From: an uncultured Candidatus Poseidoniales archaeon
GTDB taxonomy: Archaea > Thermoplasmatota > Poseidoniia > Poseidoniales > Thalassarchaeaceae
Assembly (NCBI GenBank): GCA_902625325.1
Contig: CACOAW010000005.1
Location: forward strand, 41,997 to 105,996
Length of the DNA: 64,000 nucleotides
Reading direction: 5' to 3'
Positions 9,629 through 19,376 of this stretch are shown piece by piece. The notes beneath the pieces were generated by a model. It ran no database searches and was not told the origin of the DNA. It worked only from the letters and a program-made list of their open reading frames with translations. Position numbers and translations under genes: made by a program. Position 1 is the first letter of the stretch. Every line of letters begins with the position of its first letter.

Positions 9629-11710
9629 ATGGACCGCAGGCCGCTCGCTATGCTGATGGTCGTGGTCATGATGGCCCCGCTGACAGGGAGCATCGCAGCC
9701 TCCAGCTCGGCGTCCACGCAAGAATGGAAAAGGCACGCAGAGGCGCAGATAATAGAGCCGGACCACCTGACCTCAGTACCAGAACAATCCGATATCTGGT
9801 GGGACCCGCATTCCAATTGGTGGGACGTGACCACCCTGGACATGGACAGGAACGGCATCCATGACTCCATCCAGGAGGCGGTGGGCCCTGTCAACGTCGG
9901 ACTATCGTTCACCAGAACCGTCACAGACTCCGACAGGCAGATTCTGCAATCGATGGGGTTCGAGATTCGACAGGAGCTGCCTGTGGTGGACGCCGTCCTT
10001 CTGGGCGCCATCGATCCGACCGAGGCAGGGGGCCTTTCCCAGATTGACGGAGTCGCCATGGTCGAGAGGTACGGCTCGCTGGTTTTCTACGGCGACGTCC
10101 AGACCCCCGCGGTGAAAGCAAGCAACTCATCCGACTACCCGATAGGCGCATGGGACCTGGGACTGTCCGGGAGTGGGATCAACATAGCCATGGTCGACAC
10201 CGGGGTGGATAACGAGCACCCCGGCCTGGTGGGCAAGTTCGTCGCAGGCTACGACGCAGTGTGCTACGTCCACAGCGATCCACAGTGCATCCTCGCAGGC
10301 GGCCGGGAGGATGACGGCTCCTTCGACCCCGATGACGGCAACCAGCACGGGACGGCCTGCATGGGCATGGCCAGCGCCACCGGGATGGAGGCGGACGGGA
10401 CCCAGTCCCAGTTCTACGGATCAGCCCCCGAAGCGGGCCTCGTGGATGTCAGGATAGGGACCGACGTGGGGGCCGGCCCGTTCGAGAACTACCTCCTCGA
10501 GCAGGAGTTCTACGAGTCAGCCATGAACGGACTTCAATGGATTATCGACCATCGGGACGACGCATGGACAGGGGTCGAAGAGGAGTGGCATGGCATCGAC
10601 ATCATCTCACTGTCTTGGGGGATTACCAGCCACGAGGACGGCGGCTCGGACGGCTCGGACATGCACAGCAGGATACTCGACGAGGCGATGGAGCTAGGCG
10701 TCGTGGTTTCGAACGCCGCAGGCAACTCCGGCGAGGACAACGACGGGCTCTCGGGCATGAGCGCGTCCTCCCTTTCTATCACGGTCGCTGCCACCGATGA
10801 CAAGAACACAGTCAACAGGACCGACGACGAGATCGCAGGCTACTCTTCCAGGGGGCCTCGCAAGGACAACGGCGACGGCAACCCCCTCAACGAGCTGATC
10901 CCGGAGATCAGCGCTCCCGGGACCAACATAGTCCAGGCCGAGGCCTGCGTAACCAGTGGCTCTTGCAACAACTTCCTCGGCGGCGACGCCTCGGAGAACA
11001 CGTACACAGGCAGGGGGAGCGGCACTTCGTACGCGACCCCCGCGGTCAGCGGCATCATTGCCCTGGTCATGGAGGCGAATTCCGGACTCACGCCACTTCA
11101 GATCAAGGAGGTTCTCAAGCACACCTCGGAGCTTAGGGGGGAGCCCAGCGCCCCCGACGTCGACCCCTACTGGAACAGGGAGTTCGGATATGGCATGGTA
11201 GACGCCCTGGCCTCGGTCAAGCTGGCGATTTTCCTTAGGGACTCCGGGCAGACGGGGTCCATCGACCCGACCCTGCAAAGCCATGGGCTAAACTTCACCC
11301 AGTCGGACTTCATCAACATCACTGGCCATGCATGGGGTCAGGCAGGCTCGGTCGACAGGGTCGAGTATAGGGTGGGCAGCGGCCCATGGCACGAGGCCAC
11401 CTACTCCGACCCCCCTGGGGAGTTGGGTGCACTGACCCCATTCCTGTGGCACGTCATCCTCGATCCCAGGGAACTGTCAGAGGGCCAGCACGTCGTCGAG
11501 GTGCACGCCTCATCGGGCGACTCACACTCCCTCCCAGTATTCTACGCGGTAACGGGGGAAGGGGGAGGGTCATCCTCCCCGGGCATACCTACCGCCGCCC
11601 TCGGGCTCGTCGTACTGGTGGCCATGGGGCGGGCGGGCTCGTTGGTCCTAGCGAGGTTGCGCTCCCCCGATGGGGAAGATGTCGCAATCGACGCGGAACT
11701 GGTGGACTGA
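9629..11710 (+). CDS. S8 subtilisin-like serine protease, secreted with C-terminal TM
   Basis: Catalytic motifs MVDTGVDNEHPG (Asp), NQHGTACMGMAS (His), GTSYATPAVSGI (Ser). Confidence 0.95.
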   Translation: MDRRPLAMLMVVVMMAPLTGSIAASSSASTQEWKRHAEAQIIEPDHLTSVPEQSDIWWDPHSNWWDVTTLDMDRNGIHDSIQEAVGPVNVGLSFTRTVTDSDRQILQSMGFEIRQELPVVDAVLLGAIDPTEAGGLSQIDGVAMVERYGSLVFYGDVQTPAVKASNSSDYPIGAWDLGLSGSGINIAMVDTGVDNEHPGLVGKFVAGYDAVCYVHSDPQCILAGGREDDGSFDPDDGNQHGTACMGMASATGMEADGTQSQFYGSAPEAGLVDVRIGTDVGAGPFENYLLEQEFYESAMNGLQWIIDHRDDAWTGVEEEWHGIDIISLSWGITSHEDGGSDGSDMHSRILDEAMELGVVVSNAAGNSGEDNDGLSGMSASSLSITVAATDDKNTVNRTDDEIAGYSSRGPRKDNGDGNPLNELIPEISAPGTNIVQAEACVTSGSCNNFLGGDASENTYTGRGSGTSYATPAVSGIIALVMEANSGLTPLQIKEVLKHTSELRGEPSAPDVDPYWNREFGYGMVDALASVKLAIFLRDSGQTGSIDPTLQSHGLNFTQSDFINITGHAWGQAGSVDRVEYRVGSGPWHEATYSDPPGELGALTPFLWHVILDPRELSEGQHVVEVHASSGDSHSLPVFYAVTGEGGGSSSPGIPTAALGLVVLVAMGRAGSLVLARLRSPDGEDVAIDAELVD

Positions 11711-11782
11711 AACCACCTCTAGGGACGAAATTGAGCATTTCTCTCCGCCTTGTTAAAATCCTAGGACGCTAGTCCGCAGGTC

Positions 11783-12931
11783 ATGGTGAGATTCTCCGAC
11801 CGCTCAAAGAGTATCCGTCCAACCGGGGTGAGGAGGATGTTCGACATGGCCGGAGACGACGCGGTGCAGTTCGGGCTGGGCGAGCCGGACTTCCAGCCCC
11901 CGGAACTCGCAGTCGAGGCGTTCGCACGGGCGATGAGGGAGGGGAGGAACAAGTACACCACCACCGCGGGACTCCCCCCTCTGAGGCAGAAGATAGCGGA
12001 GATGTGGCACCACTGCATCCCCACGCTGGACGAGTCCAACGTCTGCATCACCATGAGCGGGACCAATGCCCTTCTGGACATCTTCCTCGCCATTGTCAAC
12101 CCCGGTGACAAGGTGATGATCCCCGAGCCATACTTCCCCCTCTACCCCCCTGACGTCGTCATCTGCGGCGGTGAGGCATCTTTGTACCCATGCAGGTTCG
12201 AGAATGGCTTCGTCCCGACAATCGAGGACCTCGAGGAGATCGTCGACGACAGCACAGTTGCGATACTATACAACTTCCCGAGCAACCCCACCGGTGGAAG
12301 CGTGGACGAGCGGCAGAGGGACGCGCTTGTTGAGTTCGCCAGGGAAAAAGACCTGTGGCTTATCACCGACGAGGTCTACGACAGGATAGTCTACGACTCG
12401 CCCCACGTCTCATTCCTGGGAGCCGGCTACGACAAGCTGGTCATGGTCCAGTCGTTCTCCAAGACCTTCGCGATGACCGGGTGGAGGATAGGGTACTTGC
12501 TATCGCCTGACCCGGAGTTCATGGCCGAGCTGACCAAGATGCAGTACTACGTGACTGCATGCTCCAATGACGCAATGCAGCATGCCGTGCTCGAGGCGCT
12601 TGAGAAGTACCCGGAGTACCCCGAGGAGATGTGCGCGGAGTTCAAAGCTCGCAGGGACCTCATATGCGAGAGGCTCAACTCCATGCCTGGCGTCTCCTGC
12701 AACGTCCCCACGGGCGCCTTCTACGTCTTCCCGAAGGTCGAGGTGCCGGGCATGAGCAGCGAGGAGATCGCGCTAAAGCTCCTCGAGGGAGGGGTCCTGT
12801 GCTCTCCGGGTACAGCGTTCGGCGAGGCGGGCGAGGGGCACCTGAGGTTCGCCTACACGATCGGCCGCGATGACATCTCCAGGGGGATGGACAGGGTCGA
12901 GGCAGTGCTGAAGGGCCTGATGGGGCATTGA
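11783..12931 (+). CDS. PLP-dependent class I/II aminotransferase
   Basis: YNFPSNPTGG, ITDEVYDRIVYD, QSFSKTFAMTGWRIGY. Confidence 0.95.
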   Translation: MVRFSDRSKSIRPTGVRRMFDMAGDDAVQFGLGEPDFQPPELAVEAFARAMREGRNKYTTTAGLPPLRQKIAEMWHHCIPTLDESNVCITMSGTNALLDIFLAIVNPGDKVMIPEPYFPLYPPDVVICGGEASLYPCRFENGFVPTIEDLEEIVDDSTVAILYNFPSNPTGGSVDERQRDALVEFAREKDLWLITDEVYDRIVYDSPHVSFLGAGYDKLVMVQSFSKTFAMTGWRIGYLLSPDPEFMAELTKMQYYVTACSNDAMQHAVLEALEKYPEYPEEMCAEFKARRDLICERLNSMPGVSCNVPTGAFYVFPKVEVPGMSSEEIALKLLEGGVLCSPGTAFGEAGEGHLRFAYTIGRDDISRGMDRVEAVLKGLMGH

Positions 12932-13004
12932 CTGCTCCCAAACATGATCGGCTATTACCTCCTTCCGTGACAACATCTATTGTACCAATTACTCATAGTA
13001 CGCC

Positions 13005-13439
13005 ATGGGAGAGCGAAAATGTGCATTCGAGGGTTGCAATGCATTGGAGTTCAGAACCTCGGGGTATTGCCTGAGGCACAAGGAGGAGCCTCCTCCGGGG
13101 AGCAAGGGCAAAGACGAGGTTCCTCCGGAGAGCGTGGTTTTGTTCCCGGGATTCACCGAAAATCCGCAGGAATGGAAGTTGGACCTTGGTTTCTTCGCCG
13201 GACTCATATTGCCATATTCCCTGATCCTTCTGTCTGTATTGCTGGTTTCTTCCGGTAGCGGTTTTCCAGAAGATTGGTGTTGTATGATGTTGATTTCCCC
13301 CCCTGTTGTTTCAGCCCTAATCATGAATACTGCCGTTAAAGAGGGGAACCTTAGCGTGGAAAAGGGCGCAAAACTGTCACTTTGGATCTGGCTTGGCCTT
13401 GCTGGCCTTGGATTCCTGCTTATCGCATCATTATTTTGA
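13005..13439 (+). CDS. membrane protein with N-terminal CNxxxF..YCxxHK zinc-binding module
   Basis: CAFEGCNALEFRTSGYCLRHKEEP followed by TM helices; paralogous to 49415..49681. Confidence 0.7.
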   Translation: MGERKCAFEGCNALEFRTSGYCLRHKEEPPPGSKGKDEVPPESVVLFPGFTENPQEWKLDLGFFAGLILPYSLILLSVLLVSSGSGFPEDWCCMMLISPPVVSALIMNTAVKEGNLSVEKGAKLSLWIWLGLAGLGFLLIASLF

Positions 13440-13474
13440 CGAATGCATCGTTGTACTAGGGAGCACCTTATTCG

Positions 13475-13789
13475 CTACTCTTCTTGATCATCCGACCCCC
13501 ACCAGTCATTTCCTGCCTCACTTGCTCCTTGCTTATCCTTCGACATGCCGGCCGCAGCCCATTCCTCCTCAGAAATACGGCCGTCCCCATCCGTGTCTAG
13601 TTCCACTGCCTTGCCCAGGGCCTTCCTTCTCATGCGCAATCTTATCAAAGTGATAATTAGAAAAATAACAGCCGTGATAATTACGGTGAATTCTGCCTCG
13701 GATTCAGACATCCCTGCACTAACAAGAATAGCAATAATTGCTAGAACTAGTAACTCGAACAAAATCTGCCCACATACCTCATCCAACAT
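13475..13789 (-). CDS. small membrane protein with EF-hand and C-terminal DWW motif
   Basis: Two TM segments, LDTDGDGRISEEEW EF-hand loop, ends NDWWGSDDQEE. Confidence 0.7.
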   Translation of the reverse strand: MLDEVCGQILFELLVLAIIAILVSAGMSESEAEFTVIITAVIFLIITLIRLRMRRKALGKAVELDTDGDGRISEEEWAAAGMSKDKQGASEAGNDWWGSDDQEE

Positions 13790-13890
13790 TCAAATCATAG
13801 CCTAGTTATGGGCTGGGATTATTTGTTTTTCTCCGGCATCATCTATCTTAGGAATCAACCACTCGTCTTCGATAGTATGATAGATTCATT

Positions 13891-14301
13891 TTGCCCATTG
13901 TGTATTCAATGTTGCTCGAGTCGGTAGGGAGGCCCACTATGTTGGTTAATCTCTGGGCATCGCTCGCTTACGGGCTAGTTCTGATCCTAGCGCCAGACGT
14001 TTTCTGCGAGTTGCTTCAGGCGGATCCTGTAAACACTGCATGGCTGAGGACCATAGGTGCTGCCTTGCTGGGGACCAATGTTCTGGGTAGCTGGCTCTGG
14101 CTCAGAAATCCCACTCTCGACATGGGCCGAGTCCAGACGACGACCGCCGGCCTTGAGGCCGCAGCGATGGGGTCGTCACTCCTGCTCGGAGAATTCACGG
14201 CGGACAATATCTGGATGGTCCAGGCATCCGTTTTCCTGGCATTGATTGTGACGATCGGGCTTGTCCCCACCGCCAGGGGGGAATCCTACAATGCCAGATA
14301 A
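13891..14301 (+). CDS. four-TM hypothetical membrane protein
   Basis: Hydrophobic helices; in-series with the downstream primase gene. Confidence 0.6.
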   Translation: MPIVYSMLLESVGRPTMLVNLWASLAYGLVLILAPDVFCELLQADPVNTAWLRTIGAALLGTNVLGSWLWLRNPTLDMGRVQTTTAGLEAAAMGSSLLLGEFTADNIWMVQASVFLALIVTIGLVPTARGESYNAR

Positions 14302-15604
14302 GCCGCGATGGACCGAGTCAAGTCTTTCCAGGCATTACGACTCCCCTAATCCCTTCAAATTAGATTGGCTAGAAAAACCTAGTCGCCATCAATTCCGTTG
14401 GCGGACTCTTAGTGGTCCTTGGGTGACAGCAAGGAGGAGGATTGCATCAGAAAACCATCTCGTAAAGGAATTTCAAGGCTCAATGCCAACCGACGTTTAC
14501 GTATCCACATCATCTTGGTTGGACCCTGTTAATTTGCCACGATTGAGAGACAAAAACCGACCTACGCCAATATTGTTAGATCACCTCGTCGTTTTTGACA
14601 TCGATATGAGGCCATTTTGTAAGAGAAAACTAGAAGCGGCAAGGTTGGCAACACTAGAACTGAGAAATTGGCTGATCGAAAATACCGATTTGGCGATTCA
14701 ACATGTTTCGTTTTCCGGTAGCAAGGGATTCCACTTAGTCGCTAAAGATCCTAATAGAGACTTATTTGCTGAACCTGACCCCAAATTGAGGGAGCAAAAA
14801 GTCAGGGAACAAAGGAAAGAATTGCTGCAGAGTGTGTTGCTCGCGGGCCATCCAGTCGACCCAGTAGTAACTGCAGATACTCGTCGCATTATTCGACTGC
14901 CGGGAACCATTCACGGCTCCACAGGATGGATCTGTAGTACCATAGAGTACGATTGGCTCAAAAAACCGGTCAATGGTTGGATAGGCAATCTGCCAAGGCA
15001 CGAATCGGCAATCAACATGCCAAAGAATCCACCCCTTTCCCTGCCCAAATTATCACTGACAAAGAAATTGACCAAACTAAGAGCAGATGCCTCTTCAGAA
15101 CCCGAAGAATTCCTTAGCGTGGAGGTCAGTACACACGTCCACGGTACAAGAGACCGTTCTGCCTTGATCTCATATCTTCCGTTGAAGTGGGGGAGCCCAA
15201 AGCAAGCCATCTCCCTGGCTCAGAAACATTTCGAGGAATTGGATTTAGGCCCAGCGGCATATCTGGAGGACGGTAGAAACGTGCTAGCGATCATTCCCAG
15301 GGCTTTGCCCAGGGATTACCTGATTAGCAAATTGACAAAAGCCGGACTTACCGGATTCGCGAATGACCTAAGACGCTTTGAGCATGCATGGGTAAGGGTT
15401 TCAGGAAGAATGACAGAGGATAGCTGGGAGTCGGAATTAGAGCCTCTCACCGTCTTGGGCTATGAGGCGAGCTCAAGATGCAAATTCCCATGGTCCTCGT
15501 CCCATTTGGATTTATGCGAGCGTCTGGGTTTGCCCATCCGAGCCGATTCTTCGGACCTTGCTGGCTCAAAAGAAGCGGCGATCAGAATCGCCGTCCGGCG
15601 CTGA
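14261..15604 (+). CDS. priS: archaeo-eukaryotic DNA primase small subunit-like (PriS); probable start ATG 14291
   Basis: HLVVFDIDM (DxD), VSFSGSKGFHLV (SGxxGxH), VTADTRRIIRLPGTIHGSTG. Confidence 0.8.
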   Translation: MSPPPGGNPTMPDKPRWTESSLSRHYDSPNPFKLDWLEKPSRHQFRWRTLSGPWVTARRRIASENHLVKEFQGSMPTDVYVSTSSWLDPVNLPRLRDKNRPTPILLDHLVVFDIDMRPFCKRKLEAARLATLELRNWLIENTDLAIQHVSFSGSKGFHLVAKDPNRDLFAEPDPKLREQKVREQRKELLQSVLLAGHPVDPVVTADTRRIIRLPGTIHGSTGWICSTIEYDWLKKPVNGWIGNLPRHESAINMPKNPPLSLPKLSLTKKLTKLRADASSEPEEFLSVEVSTHVHGTRDRSALISYLPLKWGSPKQAISLAQKHFEELDLGPAAYLEDGRNVLAIIPRALPRDYLISKLTKAGLTGFANDLRRFEHAWVRVSGRMTEDSWESELEPLTVLGYEASSRCKFPWSSSHLDLCERLGLPIRADSSDLAGSKEAAIRIAVRR

Positions 15605-15670
15605 GTTTATGCCACATGCCGGTATGGACCAACTGTCCCAAAGAAGGAGCCCAAAGGGCAATGACAGCAG

Positions 15671-16477
15671 ATGCTACGCATCAAGGCAGGTACCTCACCG
15701 ACCTCGGCGCCGGGACAGCGCCGGGGTCATATCGGAAGTGTTTGGTTGATTGAGGGCATTTTGCTGATCTTCTTCTCAGTTGCATGGGCCACGGTAAAAT
15801 GGGTGGATGAGAGGACGGACTCTAAGCTCGCGTTCTTCCTCCCAGCAGGATTGCTATTGGCATTTTTACTGGAAGACCCCTCTGACTCCTTCTCCTACCT
15901 CGTACTTGCATTCCTAACTGCACCAATTATCACTATGCTGATAATTGTAGGTATACAGCAGGGGAATCCACTATTCCTGAAAGACCCAAATCAAACACAC
16001 GCGAAGCGTAGAAGGCCGGTAAACCGATCCCCGAGAAGGGACCTAAACAGGAAACTCGCACCTAGTTATGTCCGTGCCTATGACCGACTCATTGGTTACG
16101 TCCAAGCAAATGGCGGGGAGATAAAATCAAGACAAGACGGCATAGAGCGCCTGGAAAAACTAGGGATAGATAGTGCTGAGATTTTCTTTTCGAGTCCGTA
16201 CGTCTTGAAGGCACTAGGGCTTGAAAATGGCTCGCAAGTCAATGAGGGAAGTAGAGCCCCTGAGCAAGAGATCATCGGGGATGACTGGTGGGAGGAGGGC
16301 CATTATGCCGGGAAGGAAGCCAAACCATCAGCCAGCACCGGGGATGGAGAGTTGTGTGGCCATCCAGGATGCAATGAATCAGTGGGGGCATTCGATTTCA
16401 GGTGCTACACTTGTAGAGGCCGGTTCTGCCCCCAGCACGTCGGACCTAACATCGATTGCCAAGAATGCTCCAGTTGA
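15671..16477 (+). CDS. membrane protein with DDWW motif and C-terminal AN1-like zinc finger
   Basis: Two or more TM helices, GDDWWEEGHY, CGHPGCNESVGAFDFRCYTCRGRFCPQHVGPNIDCQEC. Confidence 0.7.
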   Translation: MLRIKAGTSPTSAPGQRRGHIGSVWLIEGILLIFFSVAWATVKWVDERTDSKLAFFLPAGLLLAFLLEDPSDSFSYLVLAFLTAPIITMLIIVGIQQGNPLFLKDPNQTHAKRRRPVNRSPRRDLNRKLAPSYVRAYDRLIGYVQANGGEIKSRQDGIERLEKLGIDSAEIFFSSPYVLKALGLENGSQVNEGSRAPEQEIIGDDWWEEGHYAGKEAKPSASTGDGELCGHPGCNESVGAFDFRCYTCRGRFCPQHVGPNIDCQECSS

Positions 16478-19291
16478 TCACAGGAATACATTCTTCTGAT
16501 TAATGTAAGACCTTGGAACCAGTCCTCGCTCCTTGATGGCGGAAACCATCTGTTTGCCGGATTTACTGCGGCCGTATGTGACTGCTCCGGGACTCACTCG
16601 CTCGTTCCAATGCCGTTGGAAGACGACAGCGTCCTCTTTGTTCTTGCAGAGCACCTTGGGAACCGAGTGGAACATCGCCAGCTTGTCCTTCTTGGAACGG
16701 ACGTACTTCGCCAGAACCTCCGGCAGCATCTTGCTAAGCCAATTGTCCGTGATTATCTTCACTTCTCTGGGAATGACGTACCTGGGATTATCCAGAGGGC
16801 CCATTATTTCCTGCATCGCCGATGCGAATATCGCTGACTCTCCCTCATTTGCGTCCTTCAGATACGCCCGCATCCAACCCCCATCTCGGGAACCTCCCCC
16901 TATTTCCGCAGATGAGTTGACCAATCCCAATTCCTTGAGAGACAAGACAACGGCTTCCCCGATAGAAAGCACCAGTGAATGGTTGCTTATTTCATTCGGG
17001 GCAATGCCGACCGCATGGAAGGCCCTCTGTACCCCTAGATTCACTTTGATTTCCACGGCCTCCTTGGGTTCAGCATTGAACGGTTGCCCAATGCCCCAAA
17101 GCTCCCTGGTTCTGGGCCTGTTCTTCGCTCTCAACAGCATCTCTTCATTGAAGATGTTCATGGTTTCCGATACGCCCTCGGGTTTTGCTTCTGTAAATGC
17201 GGCATGAACATGGCCGACCCCTTTCTCTATCGCCCCATCATCTCCTACGCCGTAGAGCTGCTTGTGCTTTCTTTGGAACCTGAGGTAATCATCAAATCCC
17301 TTCTCGTACTCATCTGCAAGGCAAACAATATCCCAATTATTTGCGACCTTCTCAGGCCAAAGGTCGTCCAACCTGAACGACCTGCCCCTCAGTTGATTTA
17401 TGCTCATGCTTGTGGTCACCGTGGTCAGATCTATCAGGACATTTATCCTGCTCGCGTCCCAGCCCTCTCCGAGAAGACCTCTGGTCCCTACAAGGCATTT
17501 CGTCACGCCTTCTTGGAACAAGTCTGTGATCATCATGGTGTAGTACCTGGGAAGCCAATCCTTGCCCTTGCCCCGAATTTCGAAATATTCCCCTCTTTCT
17601 ACATATTCGAATTTGATGTCCAAACCCCTCTCGTCCACCCACTGTTCGAATCGGGGGAATATCCTCTCCAGGAGATCATTATCGACCAGAACCGTGGTCC
17701 CAGTCATCAAAACGGGATCGAGCCTGTCCGTTGCCTCGGATTGAAGCACCGCTCTGTAAGCCGCGACTGCGCCACCGGCTTCCTTGTCCAGTACGTCCTC
17801 AACGATTGTGGTGGCGGATGTCTTCTCGAAGTCGGTGACGATAACCGCTCTGATATCGGGACCCAAAGCCTGCATTTCAGTGGTGAGAATTTCCCGAAGG
17901 GCGCCATATTTTGCGGATGCATATGCCATCACCCTACTTATCGGTGAGGCGCACAATCTGGCACCCGATCCTGTAATCTGGACCCCGAGCAACCTTAGTT
18001 TCTGCTTTGCCTCATCTGCCAACTCTCGGTCCTTCTTGTTGCTTGACCGCATTAACCCATTACGGACGTACCTGTCAAGAATAGTAATCATGTAGCCCTG
18101 ACTATTTCCGGAACGAACCACCTCTGGATCCGGGAGGGGGATGTTGTCCGGAAGGCTCCTTCCATTCACTACTAGAAAGCCTCGGGCCGAGTCTGCCAGC
18201 CCGGGATCCCTCTTGCTGAATGAGGACCAATCTGAGGCTTTTCCCGCAGGTAAATCTAGTTCTGACAGGGTTCTGGCAAGCCAAACGTCTAGTCCCGGAA
18301 CTCTATCCTCTGGATTTTCTGGGCCCTTCCTCAGAGTCTTGATCAATTCCCTGAAGTCCGTTGTTGCATTGGCAATATATCTCAGCTCCTTCTCCGAGGG
18401 TCTTACGAAATATGCTAGGTCTTGGTAAGGTGCTAGATTCCCATCCCGAACCAAGGCGGGAACCGGAACTTCATAGTCGACTTCCCCAAACAAATCAAGA
18501 TACATGTTTTCTTTTGGTTTCGAATCTCCTCCTTCGCCTACATCAGGTGGAGTTGCGGTGAGTCCCAAGACGATCGGATTGTCCAAAAACTCTACAATTT
18601 CCACTAAAACCCTGCCCCAGTGCTCCAATAGATGGTGGCATTCATCGAGTATGATCAGCCCCACTTCTGCGTCCTTGAGCCTCATCAGATTGGCTTTGGC
18701 AGAGTCATGCAATACCCAGAGGGCGTTCCCATGCTCGGACAAATCATCCCTAACCTTCTTCCTAAAGTGGCCCAATCTATCTGCGTAGTATTCTGGGTTT
18801 TTATCCGCCAAATCCTCTATCCAAGAAATCGCGCTTTCCCTATCTTCAGCCTCAATCCTGTCTACATCGGGAGTCATCAATTTACTGATCCAAAGCTCCA
18901 TGGCGGACTCTTCTAAATTGTCCCCGCCCCTCTTTGGAAGCGTGACAGATTGGTATGTCAATGAAGTCAGTATTCCAGGTTGCTTCGGATCCGTCCCTAT
19001 CTCGTCCCCCCTGCCGTCTAAATTGAACAATTGCTTCGCCCTCTCCACCCACTGAGCCTGTATAGCCGAATTCGGACTCAGCACTAGGGTGGGTAGCCTT
19101 ACCAAATCCGACCAGACATACAATCCAAGAACGGTCTTTCCCGAGCCTGGTGGGGCTACGATGAGTAACTCTTTGGAGTCATCATCTAGTTCCTTGCGGA
19201 TTATTCCTGACGACGCAATCTGGGATGGTCTGAGTTTCCCCGTAAAACCAATTTTTCCAAAATCTGAAGACATGGGATTCCCCCTACACAC
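16478..19291 (-). CDS. DEAD/DEAH-box superfamily 2 helicase
   Basis: APPGSGKTVLG (Walker A), LIILDECHH (Walker B), LTATPP, CLVGTRGLLGEGWD, NQLRGRSFR. Confidence 0.94.
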   Translation of the reverse strand: MCRGNPMSSDFGKIGFTGKLRPSQIASSGIIRKELDDDSKELLIVAPPGSGKTVLGLYVWSDLVRLPTLVLSPNSAIQAQWVERAKQLFNLDGRGDEIGTDPKQPGILTSLTYQSVTLPKRGGDNLEESAMELWISKLMTPDVDRIEAEDRESAISWIEDLADKNPEYYADRLGHFRKKVRDDLSEHGNALWVLHDSAKANLMRLKDAEVGLIILDECHHLLEHWGRVLVEIVEFLDNPIVLGLTATPPDVGEGGDSKPKENMYLDLFGEVDYEVPVPALVRDGNLAPYQDLAYFVRPSEKELRYIANATTDFRELIKTLRKGPENPEDRVPGLDVWLARTLSELDLPAGKASDWSSFSKRDPGLADSARGFLVVNGRSLPDNIPLPDPEVVRSGNSQGYMITILDRYVRNGLMRSSNKKDRELADEAKQKLRLLGVQITGSGARLCASPISRVMAYASAKYGALREILTTEMQALGPDIRAVIVTDFEKTSATTIVEDVLDKEAGGAVAAYRAVLQSEATDRLDPVLMTGTTVLVDNDLLERIFPRFEQWVDERGLDIKFEYVERGEYFEIRGKGKDWLPRYYTMMITDLFQEGVTKCLVGTRGLLGEGWDASRINVLIDLTTVTTSMSINQLRGRSFRLDDLWPEKVANNWDIVCLADEYEKGFDDYLRFQRKHKQLYGVGDDGAIEKGVGHVHAAFTEAKPEGVSETMNIFNEEMLLRAKNRPRTRELWGIGQPFNAEPKEAVEIKVNLGVQRAFHAVGIAPNEISNHSLVLSIGEAVVLSLKELGLVNSSAEIGGGSRDGGWMRAYLKDANEGESAIFASAMQEIMGPLDNPRYVIPREVKIITDNWLSKMLPEVLAKYVRSKKDKLAMFHSVPKVLCKNKEDAVVFQRHWNERVSPGAVTYGRSKSGKQMVSAIKERGLVPRSYINQKNVFL

Positions 19292-19376
19292 TCATTGCAG
19301 TCAACCCATCTAATAAGGATTAGAACCATCAGGGGAGGTTTCTATTCTAGACTAAATTGCCAATTCTGGCCATGGA

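Noticed and set aside
10694-11284. 196-aa minus-strand ORF
   Set aside because: Shadow ORF opposite the well-supported subtilase; its translation shows no domain signature.
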